DNA of 64,000 nt from Flavobacterium sp. (GCA_030151255.1 JASLED010000094.1:58962-122961), one strand, 5' to 3'; counted from the stretch's first letter, positions 34,434 through 42,860 are shown. The notes: a model not told the origin generated them from the sequence alone. A program made the numbers and translations.

Positions 34434-35576
34434 TTATTCAATAATGTGAGGTACAAAACGACTTTTGTCAGTTGTTATACGCTGGTTACTTTCTCTAAAA
34501 GTTATTCCGCAAGGTTCTTGTCCAATAATCCAACTTCCAATAATAGAATAGCCTGTTTCTTCTTTAGGTAAATTTACCAATGCCTGACAAATATATCCTT
34601 CATCTCCATAATCACCTTTTGTAGCTTCTGTAATTGCATTGTTTTCATACAGTGTTACGTTGGCACCTTCTCTAGAAAGTAAAGGTTTTTTTACAAAGTT
34701 TGGCATTCCGTTTGGCTCGTCAAAGTACGATTCTAATAATAGCGGATGATTCGGAAATAATTTCCAAAGAATAGGTAAGATGGCTTTGTTGGATAAAATC
34801 ATTTTCCAAGCAGGCTCAATCCATTGCGATTTTGCTGTATCGTTTGCAATGTGCATAGCAAAAGGCTCAAAAATCAACCATTCCCACGGATAAAGTTTAA
34901 AAATATCAGTAATAATTTCGTCTTCTAAATCCACAAAATTTTCGCCATCCCAACCAATATCATCAATAAAAATAAGTTTAGTTGGAATACCCGCTTGTAT
35001 TGCACAATCTCTCAAATATTCAATATTTGTCAAATCTTCCAAAGTTTCTTTCATGCAAGAAAAATGTAAAGTACTTCCTTTTAGTGCATTTTTAACGTCT
35101 TTCCAGGTTTGAATAAGTTGATCGTGCACTGAGTTAAACTGATCTTTGTTTGTGCCAAAATAAGTATCCATCCATTGCCATTGTACTACTCCAGTTTCGT
35201 ATAAAGAAGTGGGTGTATCGGCATTAAACTCCAGTACTTTTAATTGATCTTTGATTTTATCGTACACAAAATCAAAACGACCATATAGGCTTATTTCATC
35301 ATTTTCCCAAGAACGTTCGATTAATTCTTGAAAGAACAAAGGAATTCTAAATTGATGATATAATTTGTTTGAAATAACATGCTCTACCGCTTCTAAACAC
35401 ATTTGCCAAAGCTCTGCTGTAGAAGTATAAATTCGGTCTGCAAATGCATCAGAAATGCTGTAATAGTAATTTTCAATCCAATACGGAATAGTATTCTCAT
35501 CGGTATGATAGCCAAAACCACTCTGTTCTAATCTATCTTGCCAATTATCTTTAGGTATTAGGTATTTTAATTGCAT
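34434..35576 (-). CDS. Glutathionylspermidine-synthase-like ATP-grasp ligase
   Basis: A 380-residue protein of the glutathionylspermidine synthase (GspS C-terminal) family, an ATP-grasp amide ligase. Motifs are IPYWIENYYYSISDAFADRIY, YGRFDFVYD, LEFNADTPTSLYETGVVQW, and the C-terminal KKPLLSREGANVTLYENN and IIGSWIIGQEPCGITFRES. In E. coli GspS joins glutathione to spermidine, but this gene lacks the amidase domain and these bacteria may not make trypanothione-like thiols. The acceptor is therefore unknown. Two small lipoprotein genes precede it on the same strand (6 bp gap), an arrangement common for this family. Confidence 0.85.
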   Translation of the reverse strand: MQLKYLIPKDNWQDRLEQSGFGYHTDENTIPYWIENYYYSISDAFADRIYTSTAELWQMCLEAVEHVISNKLYHQFRIPLFFQELIERSWENDEISLYGRFDFVYDKIKDQLKVLEFNADTPTSLYETGVVQWQWMDTYFGTNKDQFNSVHDQLIQTWKDVKNALKGSTLHFSCMKETLEDLTNIEYLRDCAIQAGIPTKLIFIDDIGWDGENFVDLEDEIITDIFKLYPWEWLIFEPFAMHIANDTAKSQWIEPAWKMILSNKAILPILWKLFPNHPLLLESYFDEPNGMPNFVKKPLLSREGANVTLYENNAITEATKGDYGDEGYICQALVNLPKEETGYSIIGSWIIGQEPCGITFRESNQRITTDKSRFVPHIIE

Positions 35577-35582
35577 ATTTTT

Positions 35583-35951
35583 TTAAGAGCTAGCACTTTC
35601 GTGTTTATTAGTTGTGCCAAAACCACCGCGAGCAGCCTGTTTTTTGAATGCGTCAGATTTTGTGGTGTTGCTACCAACGTTTGATTGTGGAGAAATACCA
35701 TTACTGGTATAGCCCATACCGCCACCCATCATGGGTCTGAATGCCATATACCACAATAAAGCACTGCCCATACCCATACCGCCGCCGCGGTTTTCTGCAT
35801 ATTGGTTAGTTACTTCTGTGTATGGAGCACTGCTGTCAGCACGCATAAATACACGTTGTTGTTCTTCCTTTGTTTCTGTAGGTTTTGCACAAGCTGCAAG
35901 AGTAGCTGTAATCAATACTAAAGAAACAGTTTTACTACTTTTCCTTTTCAT
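35583..35951 (-). CDS. UPF0323-like lipoprotein
   Basis: A 122-residue lipoprotein: lipobox TLAAC (Cys21). The mature part is rich in Gly, Met, Ser and Asn, including RGGGMGMGSALLWYMAFRPMMGGGMGY, and ends in a polar tail. This looks like the UPF0323 family of small lipoproteins next to glutathionylspermidine-synthase-like genes. It lies 6 bp upstream of that gene, so the pairing is probably functional. The low-complexity core gives no clue to activity. Confidence 0.7.
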   Translation of the reverse strand: MKRKSSKTVSLVLITATLAACAKPTETKEEQQRVFMRADSSAPYTEVTNQYAENRGGGMGMGSALLWYMAFRPMMGGGMGYTSNGISPQSNVGSNTTKSDAFKKQAARGGFGTTNKHESASS

Positions 35952-35957
35952 AATATA

Positions 35958-36251
35958 TTATTCAACAGTTACATAAATTGGCACTTTTTCTAATGTGATA
36001 GGTTCAGTTGTTCCCCAATCACTTACTGCTTTTACAGTTTTAATGGTGTCTGTTTTTTGAGTTAACAATTGTCCATTTGCCCAAATACTTTGAGAGGTAA
36101 TGTGCAAAATACTATCTCCAGCAACAACTGTTTTTAGGGTTACCTCTCTTGCTGATTTTTTGTCTAAAGACTCCAAATTATTTTCTTTTTGTTGTGTACA
36201 AGAGGCAAACGCAATTGTTGTAATTGATAACGTAATAATTATTTTATTCAT
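35958..36251 (-). CDS. Hypothetical small lipoprotein
   Basis: A 97-residue predicted lipoprotein from ATG 36251: hydrophobic signal with lipobox AFASC. The mature part is ~80 residues with a predicted beta-rich region (VTLKTVVAGDSILHITSQSIWANG). Not recognised. It starts the three-gene run ending with the ATP-grasp ligase (6 bp before the UPF0323-like gene). The frame extends to a TTG at 36278, which is part of a near-consensus promoter box, so the ATG is preferred. Confidence 0.65.
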   Translation of the reverse strand: MNKIIITLSITTIAFASCTQQKENNLESLDKKSAREVTLKTVVAGDSILHITSQSIWANGQLLTQKTDTIKTVKAVSDWGTTEPITLEKVPIYVTVE

Positions 36252-36398
36252 AACGATTTGATCTATTATAAGAAACAAAGTTTGAAAATTTAATTTGCTT
36301 ATGCAACGTTGAATTAATAAAACGAAAATAATTATTTGATTATTAAATTATTGGCAAAATAATTTAATATTTTTACTATATAAACTAAAGTGATTCGT

Positions 36399-37274
36399 AT
36401 GAATGAAATAACCATTTTGCAGATAAATGACTTAACTCATAATCAGTTACAAACTGATTTTTATGCAAATGAGTTGTCTAATCATTTGATCGATAATCAC
36501 AGTCGAATAGAAAAACCGCATAAGCATAATTTTTATGTAACAATTCTTTTTACGAAAGGCATGGGTGTGCACGAAATTGATTTTAATAGATATGAAGTAA
36601 AACCAGGTAGCGTGTTTTTATTAGCGCCAGGTCAAACTCATAGTTGGGAGCTATCTGATGATGTAGAAGGATATATTTTTTTTCATACACAAAACTTTTT
36701 AGATCTTTATTTATTGAAAGAAACACTGAGAGATTATCCCGTTTTTCGCTCTTCTTTTTACGCCAATGTAGTTTACTTAGACGAAGTTCAAACAGTAGAA
36801 ATGACAGCTATTTGTAAAAAAATACTTGCAGAAGTACGCGGTGATAATTGGAAGCGAAATCAATATTTGGTTAGTTTAACTCTTATTCTTTATATTGAAT
36901 CAAATCGATTGTTGTTACAAGGTGAAAAACTAAATATCATACACCATAATTTATATGCAAATCACTTACAAGCTTTTGAAGAGCTGTTAGAAAAGTATTT
37001 TAAAGAAGAAAAGTCGGCAGCTGAATATGCTAATAAAATGAATATGACGCAAAAACACTTAAACAGAGTGTGTAAAACAATGGTAAATCAAACAACTACT
37101 GATATTATTTTAGATAGAGTAATATTAGAAGCAAAGCGAATGATGATTTATACGAATTTATCTTTTTACGAAATTGCTAGTCAATTAGGATATGATGAAT
37201 ATTCGTATTTTTCAAAAGTATTTAAAAAGAGAGTAGGAGAAACGCCAAAAGAATTTTATAACCGATATCAATAA
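36399..37274 (+). CDS. AraC-family transcriptional regulator
   Basis: A 291-residue regulator from ATG 36399; a GTG nine bases upstream is possible. The N-terminal half is a cupin-like sensor (HKHNFYVTILFTKGMGVHEID and KPGSVFLLAPGQTHSWEL). The C-terminal ~100 residues are an AraC double helix-turn-helix: SAAEYANKMNMTQKHLNRVCK and FYEIASQLGYDEYSYFSKVFKKRVGETPKEFYNRY. Effector and targets are unknown. A divergent arrangement with the lipoprotein/ATP-grasp run may mean that it controls those genes. Confidence 0.92.
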   Translation: MNEITILQINDLTHNQLQTDFYANELSNHLIDNHSRIEKPHKHNFYVTILFTKGMGVHEIDFNRYEVKPGSVFLLAPGQTHSWELSDDVEGYIFFHTQNFLDLYLLKETLRDYPVFRSSFYANVVYLDEVQTVEMTAICKKILAEVRGDNWKRNQYLVSLTLILYIESNRLLLQGEKLNIIHHNLYANHLQAFEELLEKYFKEEKSAAEYANKMNMTQKHLNRVCKTMVNQTTTDIILDRVILEAKRMMIYTNLSFYEIASQLGYDEYSYFSKVFKKRVGETPKEFYNRYQ

Positions 37275-37275
37275 A

Positions 37276-37303
37276 AAAAGCTTCTAAATAATTAGAAGCT
37301 TTT
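37276..37303. terminator. Terminator after the AraC regulator and tRNA-Trp
   Basis: GCTTCTAA pairs with TTAGAAGC around ATAA, with A/T runs on both sides. It lies between convergent araC-type and tRNA genes. Confidence 0.85.
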
Positions 37304-37305
37304 AG

Positions 37306-37376
37306 CACGGGTGGAGGGATTCGAACCCCCATCAACGGTTTTGGAGACCGCTATTCTACCCTTGAACTACACCCGT
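37306..37376 (-). tRNA. tRNA-Trp (anticodon CCA)
   Basis: On the minus strand the acceptor ACGGGTG (5' at 37376) pairs with CACCCGT, with discriminator G at 37306. The anticodon loop CTCCAAA gives anticodon CCA, and the T-loop is TTCGAAT. Length 71 nt, no encoded CCA. Confidence 0.92.
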
Positions 37377-37420
37377 TTTTGTTTCAAGTGGTGCAAATAT
37401 AAATACTTTTTTTTATAATC

Positions 37421-37789
37421 CTATTCTTTTTTGTAAAAGATATTTAACCAAATTATTCTCGATACTCTGTAGTTAAACGTCCATAAACCAAGTAATACAA
37501 CAACTATTGATATAAATAATTGAGTAAGAGTTATGTGCATTCCAAATACACCATTCAAAATTAAACGAATTACCATAAGGGTAACCATTTCTGCTACCGT
37601 TATTCCGTAACTAACATACATTGCACCAAAATAAAATCCTGTTTCTCGATGAAAGTGATAATGACAATTAGGGCATTCTTTTGTCATTTTAGGCATTCGC
37701 ATAGTTAATGAGTTTCCTTTGTCGTAAAAAACCTTCGATTTTCCACAATTAGGACATGTACCGTTTATTACTTTTTGTAGATATGACAT
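37421..37789 (-). CDS. DUF983-family membrane protein
   Basis: A 122-residue protein from ATG 37789. It begins with a zinc-ribbon-like pair, GTCPNCGKSKVFYD and CPNCHYHFHRETG, followed by two hydrophobic helices (YGITVAEMVTLMVIRLIL and LFISIVVVLLGLW). This matches DUF983, function unknown. The frame extends seven codons further to a TTG near a weak promoter-like box, but the conserved part begins at the ATG. Confidence 0.85.
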   Translation of the reverse strand: MSYLQKVINGTCPNCGKSKVFYDKGNSLTMRMPKMTKECPNCHYHFHRETGFYFGAMYVSYGITVAEMVTLMVIRLILNGVFGMHITLTQLFISIVVVLLGLWTFNYRVSRIIWLNIFYKKE

Positions 37790-37913
37790 TGCAATTGATA
37801 TTTTGTACAAAGTAAAGCAAAATTACTCAAAAGTTATTGGAGTAATAATACTGTATTTTTGTATTATTCGGACATTGTTAGTTTAAAATCTTATAATTAG
37901 TAATAATCTAAAT

Positions 37914-37946
37914 AAAAAAGGCTTTGCAATTGCAAAGCCTTTTTTA
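37914..37946 (-). terminator. Terminator after the 38.6-kb secreted-protein gene
   Basis: AAGGCTTTGCAA pairs with TTGCAAAGCCTT with essentially no loop, flanked by A and T runs. Confidence 0.82.
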
Positions 37947-37960
37947 TTTAGATTATGTTT

Positions 37961-38644
37961 TTAGTCGTTAATATTTTCTTCGTAAACTTCTTCAACAGGT
38001 TCATTTACATTTAAGTATTTTAACGGGCTAGTGCTTTCTACTTCGTCAAATTCTTTTACAAGATTTGCAATTTCTTCTAAAGACATTACACTGTTTTCTT
38101 TTTCAGGTGCATTGTAGTATTTTTCAAGCGATTGATAATCGGTATCAAATTTTTTGCGTAAGCTTGTTACTTGTGCTCTATAAATTCGCTTGTCTGTTTT
38201 ATATTTTCGGTAAATTTCTTTGTGGTCGGTTTTGTAGTTTTCATACAATTTTTTCGCTTCTTTCTTGAAATTTTCATCATTACTTGCCGCTAACGCAATA
38301 TTGATTTTTATTTGCGACCATTTATCCATTTGTTCATCGTTCAATGTTCGTTCAATAAACAAATTATAATCAGCTCTAATTTTCTTATTTGTATTAATTT
38401 TTTCAATAGGCAACATGTCTGTGCGATCATTAAGTGTTAACATATCGCGTTTAATGTATTCATTTTTAATTGTAAAAATGGCTTCTTGTTTTGGTGTTAA
38501 CCCCAGCTCTTGTTTGTTTGAAATAATATTTTCTATGTCTGGATATGAAAATACTTCAGCCATATTAATAATCATAGGTTTTTTCTGACCATAACTTGTC
38601 AAAATACCTAAAAATAGTATAGATAAGAATAATAACTTTTTCAT
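37961..38644 (-). CDS. Hypothetical secreted helical protein
   Basis: A 227-residue exported protein from ATG 38644; signal peptide ends SYGQKK. The mature part is strongly helical and charged (KEAKKLYENYKTDHKEIYRKYKTDKRIYRAQV) and ends in an acidic tail. ISNKQELGLTPKQEAIF resembles helical Spy/CpxP-like envelope stress proteins, but similarity is weak and I do not assign the family. A TAAATTTG promoter box at 38663-38670 contains the TTG that would extend the frame, supporting the ATG. Confidence 0.65.
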   Translation of the reverse strand: MKKLLFLSILFLGILTSYGQKKPMIINMAEVFSYPDIENIISNKQELGLTPKQEAIFTIKNEYIKRDMLTLNDRTDMLPIEKINTNKKIRADYNLFIERTLNDEQMDKWSQIKINIALAASNDENFKKEAKKLYENYKTDHKEIYRKYKTDKRIYRAQVTSLRKKFDTDYQSLEKYYNAPEKENSVMSLEEIANLVKEFDEVESTSPLKYLNVNEPVEEVYEENIND

Positions 38645-39058
38645 TTTTTCTAATTTTCGTTGCAAATTTAATACAAAACAGCTGCTTTATTAAATATTCA
38701 AATTAAAATAATTTGTTATATTTTCATTACTTTAAAGCATACAGGAGCCACTTAAAGCGGGTTAAATCTATTCTAAATTACTTAAATAAACGATTGTTCA
38801 TTAGTTATTCGCATGCTATGTTATGCTTATTTCTGAACTTCTGTTTTTCTGTGTTAAAATTAAGTATTTTTTTTAATATTTAATCTTAATTTTTTAAATA
38901 TAATATCATTTATTGTTGCTGTAAATGTGTTGTTAATTGATAAAATAAACAAATTTGTTGCTTATTATTAAGTAAACTGTATTATATAAATCAAAAGTTT
39001 AATTTTTATTGCTATAATTGTGTTTTTATTTGAATATAAATAAAATTAGATTTGTTTA
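38645..39058. other. Intergenic region, AT-rich, with one promoter box
   Basis: About 410 bp between divergent genes. Apart from the minus-strand promoter box at 38663-38670 I see no ORF, hairpin or repeat that stands out. It may hold promoters for 39059, but no clean TAnnTTTG box precedes that gene. A TATAATTG-like word near 39010 is too weak to call. Confidence 0.5.
38663..38670 (-). promoter_or_regulatory. -7 promoter box (TAAATTTG) for the 38644 gene
   Basis: TAnnTTTG on the minus strand, 18 bp before the ATG. Confidence 0.6.
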
Positions 39059-39544
39059 ATGACTAAGAATAAACAAGATAGAAAAGGATTGAAATTAGCT
39101 TTTAAAAGGATAATACGGTTGATTAATGTTTCAAAAGTAACGCTTGCATTAGGATGTTTATTGTGTTTTACTGCCGCTTTTGGACAAACATCTCCTTCGG
39201 TTTTTAAAGTTTTAAAAGAAGGTACGTCTATAGATTCAATTATTGCTTATCCGGCTGCAAACGGAAAAGTTTTTTTGATGGTAAAAACGTATTTTTCAGA
39301 ATACAGTTTGTCAAAGCCTGCGTTAACCACTCAATTTATTTTTGATAAAATTGATACTAAAGGCACTGTGTTTTCTACTTATAAATACACTAACAATTTA
39401 ATTAATTTTAACATAACTACAAATGTTGAATTAGAAGTAAACAAGGTGCTTTCGTTGCATTTAGACGATGAACGTCGCTTTCCTGTTCGGTTTTCGTATA
39501 AAATAATTTACAAAAAAGGAATAGTGCTAGTTGAGTTGTTGTAG
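39059..39544 (+). CDS. Hypothetical secreted protein
   Basis: Not recognised. 161 residues with an unusual N-terminus: ~25 basic residues precede the hydrophobic core (VTLALGCLLCFTAAFGQ), like an extended signal peptide or an upstream start. The mature part (~120 residues) is predicted beta-rich. The nearest downstream gene at 39665 is also exported and reads the same way. Translation could begin at a later codon within the basic stretch, but I see no better ATG. Confidence 0.55.
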   Translation: MTKNKQDRKGLKLAFKRIIRLINVSKVTLALGCLLCFTAAFGQTSPSVFKVLKEGTSIDSIIAYPAANGKVFLMVKTYFSEYSLSKPALTTQFIFDKIDTKGTVFSTYKYTNNLINFNITTNVELEVNKVLSLHLDDERRFPVRFSYKIIYKKGIVLVELL

Positions 39545-39664
39545 TTGTAGAAAGGTTAGTTAAGTTAAAATTTTGATTTAGTTAACTGTTTTTTTGAATG
39601 TGGTTGTTTTTTTTCCTACTTTGGCACCCGTTGAACCTTCTCAATTAACCAAAATATTTGTAAG

Positions 39665-40441
39665 ATGAAAAAAAAGCCAGTGATTCTAACGCTTTTATTA
39701 TGTGCGATGAGTACTGGTGCATTTGCTCAAATGGCACTGGATCGCATCGAAAGAAATTCAAAACTAAATCAATATGATCATTTTTTCGAACAAGATGTAA
39801 AAAGTATTTATCCTAATGATTGGATTGAATATGAATTGAAAGATGGTGTTATTTCTAGCTATCGTATCAATTACAAAGATGAGTTGGGTAAGTTAGTAGA
39901 TGTTTTTTACGATAAGTACGGTAGAGTAGAAAAAGAAATGTTGATGTATGATGCCGATAAAGGACATACAAGAGAGGTTATTTTTGAATCTGCATTTATT
40001 TATGACGACAAAGGGATGCTTATAGATGATGGAGAAACTACCTATAGCAAATTTGTAAAAGGACGTCCAATGTTGGTGGTTTCTAGAGAATATTCGGAAA
40101 GCTACAAACGCGGATCAAGTACAATTATGAACTATAACGAAAACGGTACAATACGTTTGGCTAAAACTACTTTTTTTGATAAGGATGAAAAGAAAATTAA
40201 AATAAGTAATTATAAATATGACAATTGTGGAAACGTTGCTGAAATAAGTTCAAGAATTACAGTGGCTCCTTCTACAGAAAAAACAAAAAAGAAGAAGAAA
40301 AATGCTACTCCACCAAAAAAACCAATTGTAGAGAAACTAGAATACGTGTATCAATACAATGAAGATTGCTTGTGGACAGAAAAGTATGAAGTAATCAACG
40401 GAGTAAAAACATTGCTTAGCAAACGCGAATATGTAAAATAA
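39665..40441 (+). CDS. Hypothetical secreted protein with YD-like repeats
   Basis: A 258-residue exported protein (signal peptide ending GAFAQM). The mature part repeats short tyrosine-containing beta-hairpins (SSYRINYKDELGKLVDVFYDKYGRV, MNYNENGTIRLAKTTFFD, YKYDNCGNVAEISS). These recall RHS/YD-like extended repeats, though they are short and irregular. A lysine-rich linker (TKKKKKNATPPKKP) divides the last hairpin. Function unknown. A TACTTTG word one base short of consensus is the likely promoter. Confidence 0.65.
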   Translation: MKKKPVILTLLLCAMSTGAFAQMALDRIERNSKLNQYDHFFEQDVKSIYPNDWIEYELKDGVISSYRINYKDELGKLVDVFYDKYGRVEKEMLMYDADKGHTREVIFESAFIYDDKGMLIDDGETTYSKFVKGRPMLVVSREYSESYKRGSSTIMNYNENGTIRLAKTTFFDKDEKKIKISNYKYDNCGNVAEISSRITVAPSTEKTKKKKKNATPPKKPIVEKLEYVYQYNEDCLWTEKYEVINGVKTLLSKREYVK

Positions 40442-40465
40442 CCAATCAACTATATTTATTTTTAA

Positions 40466-40502
40466 AGCTCAATAAGCCTTTGGTTTATCTGAGCTTTTTT
40501 TT
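40466..40502 (+). terminator. Terminator after the 39.7-kb secreted-protein gene
   Basis: AAAGCTCA pairs with TGAGCTTT, with an inner ATAA/TTAT helix, followed by a T-run. Confidence 0.75.
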
Positions 40503-40506
40503 AAAA

Positions 40507-40534
40507 AAAACGTCTCGATTATTCGAGACGTTTT
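40507..40534 (-). terminator. Terminator after the PhnB-like gene
   Basis: AAAACGTCTCGA pairs with TCGAGACGTTTT around TTAT. It follows the minus-strand stop at 40544 and ends in an A-run on the plus strand (T-run on minus). Confidence 0.82.
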
Positions 40535-40543
40535 CATTTTATA

Positions 40544-40987
40544 TTAATGGTTGCAGTTTTTTCCTTCGTAATGAACCATCCAGCAAATTCCATACTGATC
40601 TTGAAAAGAAGCATATAACTCTGCCCAAAATTGTTCGCCTAAAGGCATGTCAATTCGGCTTGCATTAACAGACAATCTATCATATAAGCGATGTGCTTCT
40701 TCTGCTGAGTCTACGTCAAGCATAATATACATATTGTTGCCCGGTGTACCTTCTAGTCCATATTCTTCCACAAAGTCAGATCCCATTAGCATTGTCGATT
40801 CGTTAATCATCAATGCGGTATGCATCACTCTTCTTTTAGATTCTTCAGACAAAGGCATTTGTTCGTTCGAAGGTAAATCACCAAAATGATGCATACCTAT
40901 ATTTTTAGTATCAAATACTGTTTCATAGAATGTAAATGCCTTTTCGCAATCACCGTTAAAATTTAAATACGCATGAATTTTTGCCAT
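40544..40987 (-). CDS. PhnB-like VOC-family protein
   Basis: A 147-residue protein of the VOC fold in its PhnB/3-demethylubiquinone-methyltransferase-like subgroup. It opens AKIHAYLNFNGDCEKAFTFYETVF and ends EQFWAELYASFQDQYGICWMVHYEG. The GMHHFGDLP and MLMGSD elements are typical. Reaction not known; the automatic methyltransferase label for this group is not well supported. It lies 50 bp downstream of the SRPBCC gene on the same strand. Confidence 0.85.
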   Translation of the reverse strand: MAKIHAYLNFNGDCEKAFTFYETVFDTKNIGMHHFGDLPSNEQMPLSEESKRRVMHTALMINESTMLMGSDFVEEYGLEGTPGNNMYIMLDVDSAEEAHRLYDRLSVNASRIDMPLGEQFWAELYASFQDQYGICWMVHYEGKNCNH

Positions 40988-41037
40988 AATTATATAATTT
41001 ATTGAGTTAGTTAATTAATGAAAAAGGATAGATAAGC

Positions 41038-41481
41038 TTATCTCATAAAATCAAAAGCTCCTTTTCGCAGGTTAATATGATATTCTAATGAAGCTTTTAA
41101 CGAAGCTAAAAAATTAGCCCAACCTTCAGTTTGTTGTACAGCTTGTTGAACTCCTTCTTCATCAAAATTAAAGCCTTCTTCTACAATGCGTATCACGGTG
41201 TAGTGTTGTTCAAACGATGATAAAGAGATGGAAACATTTCCGTTTGGGATAGTTGGATTCCAAGTAAATGAAATCAACGAATTGGGAACTATTTTGGTAA
41301 TGGTTACAGGAAAATGTTGTTCAAATTCTGGAAATTTCCATTCAACAACTGTGTTTTCTATCATTGGAGCCGAGGCACTTTCTATAAAGTATTGACTCAT
41401 TTTTTCTGGAGAAACAATGGCATCAAATACTTTATTTATGGGCTGTAGTATTTGTATACAGGCTTTAGCACTTACTGACAT
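41038..41481 (-). CDS. SRPBCC (AHSA1/START-like) domain protein
   Basis: A 147-residue helix-grip protein of the AHSA1-like SRPBCC group. Evidence is IQPINKVFDAIVSPEKMSQYF, VEWKFPEFEQHFPVTITKIVPNSLISFTWNP and the C-terminal helix QQTEGWANFLASLKASLEYH. Members bind hydrophobic ligands or act as chaperone-ATPase activators. The family label cannot tell which. It and the PhnB-like gene probably form one unit. Confidence 0.85.
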   Translation of the reverse strand: MSVSAKACIQILQPINKVFDAIVSPEKMSQYFIESASAPMIENTVVEWKFPEFEQHFPVTITKIVPNSLISFTWNPTIPNGNVSISLSSFEQHYTVIRIVEEGFNFDEEGVQQAVQQTEGWANFLASLKASLEYHINLRKGAFDFMR

Positions 41482-41596
41482 AATAGATTCTATTTGTAGC
41501 TAATATAAGCAAAAAAGGATAGTTAATGGATAGATGAATGCGAAGTTTTGTAGCAAATAATTAAGTTCTTGTATTTTCTCGGGATTCTATTTTTGA

Positions 41597-41604
41597 TATA
41601 TTTG
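41597..41604 (+). promoter_or_regulatory. -7 promoter box (TATATTTG) for the FRG-domain gene
   Basis: TAnnTTTG match 14 bp before the ATG at 41619. Confidence 0.55.
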
Positions 41605-41618
41605 AGATTAAAATTAGA

Positions 41619-42545
41619 ATGGAAAAATCTAACGAGAATTTAATAACGTCAGTTGTAGACTTTTTGAAAGAAATTAAAAAAGACTCAAAAGAATTATGCT
41701 GGTTTAGAGGAGAATCTAATAGTGAATTTACAAGTGCACTTACTCCTAGTAGTTATCGGGAATTGGTAAAAGTAATTAAGTCGATTAAGTCGATTAATTT
41801 GACGCACACTTCTAAACAAATAAAAGAAATGGAGAGAAATTTAGATGCTGATTTTTTCAGAAAAGGACATCAGTATTTAAAAGAGTTAGAAATTGAAGAT
41901 AATTTATTGAATAGGTATTTTATTATGCAGCATTATGGTATTCCTACCCGGTTATTAGATTGGACAGAAAATGCTTTGGTTGCTCTTTTCTTTGCTGTTC
42001 AGTCCTGTAGTCCTGAACATAATAGTTGTGTTTATATGTTAGAGCCTTATAAGCTCAATAACTTTACTGTGAATAAAATTATTGGAAATGAAAATGATTT
42101 TAATAAGATTCCAACTGTAATTAAAATAAAGAAAAAACAAGATCTTATTAATACTGAAAACGAACTACGTGTTACTGAATTATATAGAAGATATCTTTTG
42201 ATGGATTTTGAAAATACTATACAATATTATCCGTTAGCTATTATGCCTCCATATTTAGAAAAAAGAATGTTAATGCAATCTTCTTGTTTTACCTTGTTTG
42301 GTAATATGATAACAGGATTGAGTAAGGATAGTGAAAATAGTAAATTTATATCTAAGCTTGTAATTGAAAAAAGTAAGAAATTGCAAATTTTGCAAGAATT
42401 AGATCAATTAGGAATAAATGAAAATAGTATTTTTTGCGATTTGGAAGGACTTAGTAAATATTTGAAGAGAAAGTATTTGAATTGCTATTCGAATGCGCAG
42501 TTAGAAATGTTGCCAAATGTTTTAAAAGAAATCCAAAACTCATAA
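41619..42545 (+). CDS. FRG-domain protein
   Basis: A 308-residue protein with an N-terminal FRG domain: the eponymous Phe-Arg-Gly in CWFRGES (residues 27-33) and the second conserved block HYGIPTRLLDWTENALVALFFA (residues 105-126). The remaining ~170 residues are helical and charged, without a recognisable domain. The biochemical function of FRG is not established; such genes turn up in accessory and mobile settings. Here it stands alone between an SRPBCC gene and tandem tRNA genes, which makes acquisition plausible but not proven. Confidence 0.85.
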   Translation: MEKSNENLITSVVDFLKEIKKDSKELCWFRGESNSEFTSALTPSSYRELVKVIKSIKSINLTHTSKQIKEMERNLDADFFRKGHQYLKELEIEDNLLNRYFIMQHYGIPTRLLDWTENALVALFFAVQSCSPEHNSCVYMLEPYKLNNFTVNKIIGNENDFNKIPTVIKIKKKQDLINTENELRVTELYRRYLLMDFENTIQYYPLAIMPPYLEKRMLMQSSCFTLFGNMITGLSKDSENSKFISKLVIEKSKKLQILQELDQLGINENSIFCDLEGLSKYLKRKYLNCYSNAQLEMLPNVLKEIQNS

Positions 42546-42573
42546 CTTTCTAGCTAATCTTTTTTTAAAAAAT

Positions 42574-42606
42574 AAACCCCTCAAACACAGTATGTTGAGG
42601 GGTTTT
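42574..42606. terminator. Terminator between the FRG gene and the tRNA pair
   Basis: AAACCCCTCAA pairs with TTGAGGGGTTT around a ten-base loop. It serves FRG on plus and possibly the tRNAs on minus. Confidence 0.75.
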
Positions 42607-42610
42607 CTTG

Positions 42611-42684
42611 TGGTCCCACTTGGGCTCGAACCAAGGACTTGCTGATTATGAGTCAGCTACTCTAACCAACTGAGTTATAGGACC
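42611..42684 (-). tRNA. tRNA with anticodon CAT (Met or Ile2), copy A
   Basis: Acceptor GGTCCTA pairs with TGGGACC, discriminator A at 42611. The anticodon stem GCTGA/TCAGC encloses loop CTCATAA, anticodon CAT. The T-loop is TTCGAGC. The sequence cannot by itself separate elongator methionine from isoleucine-2 (lysidine-modified); it is not the initiator by its acceptor pairing. Confidence 0.85.
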
Positions 42685-42712
42685 GCTCCTAATGAGCATA
42701 AAATTTGAGTGG

Positions 42713-42786
42713 TGGTCCCACCTGGGCTCGAACCAGGGACTTGCTGATTATGAGTCAGCTACTCTAACCAACTGAGTTATAGGACC
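42713..42786 (-). tRNA. tRNA with anticodon CAT (Met or Ile2), copy B
   Basis: Same cloverleaf as copy A, 28 bp away in tandem on the minus strand. It differs only by one compensatory base-pair change in the T-stem (C-G in place of T-A). Confidence 0.85.
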
Positions 42787-42860
42787 AAAAACCATAGTGG
42801 TTTTTAACGGATGCAATATTACATCCAAATATTGATTTTTGCAAGAAATACTGAAAAAAA

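Noticed and set aside
42574..42800. Integrated mobile element at the tandem tRNAs
   Set aside because: No integrase, no direct repeat of a tRNA 3' end and no phage gene are visible around the FRG gene.
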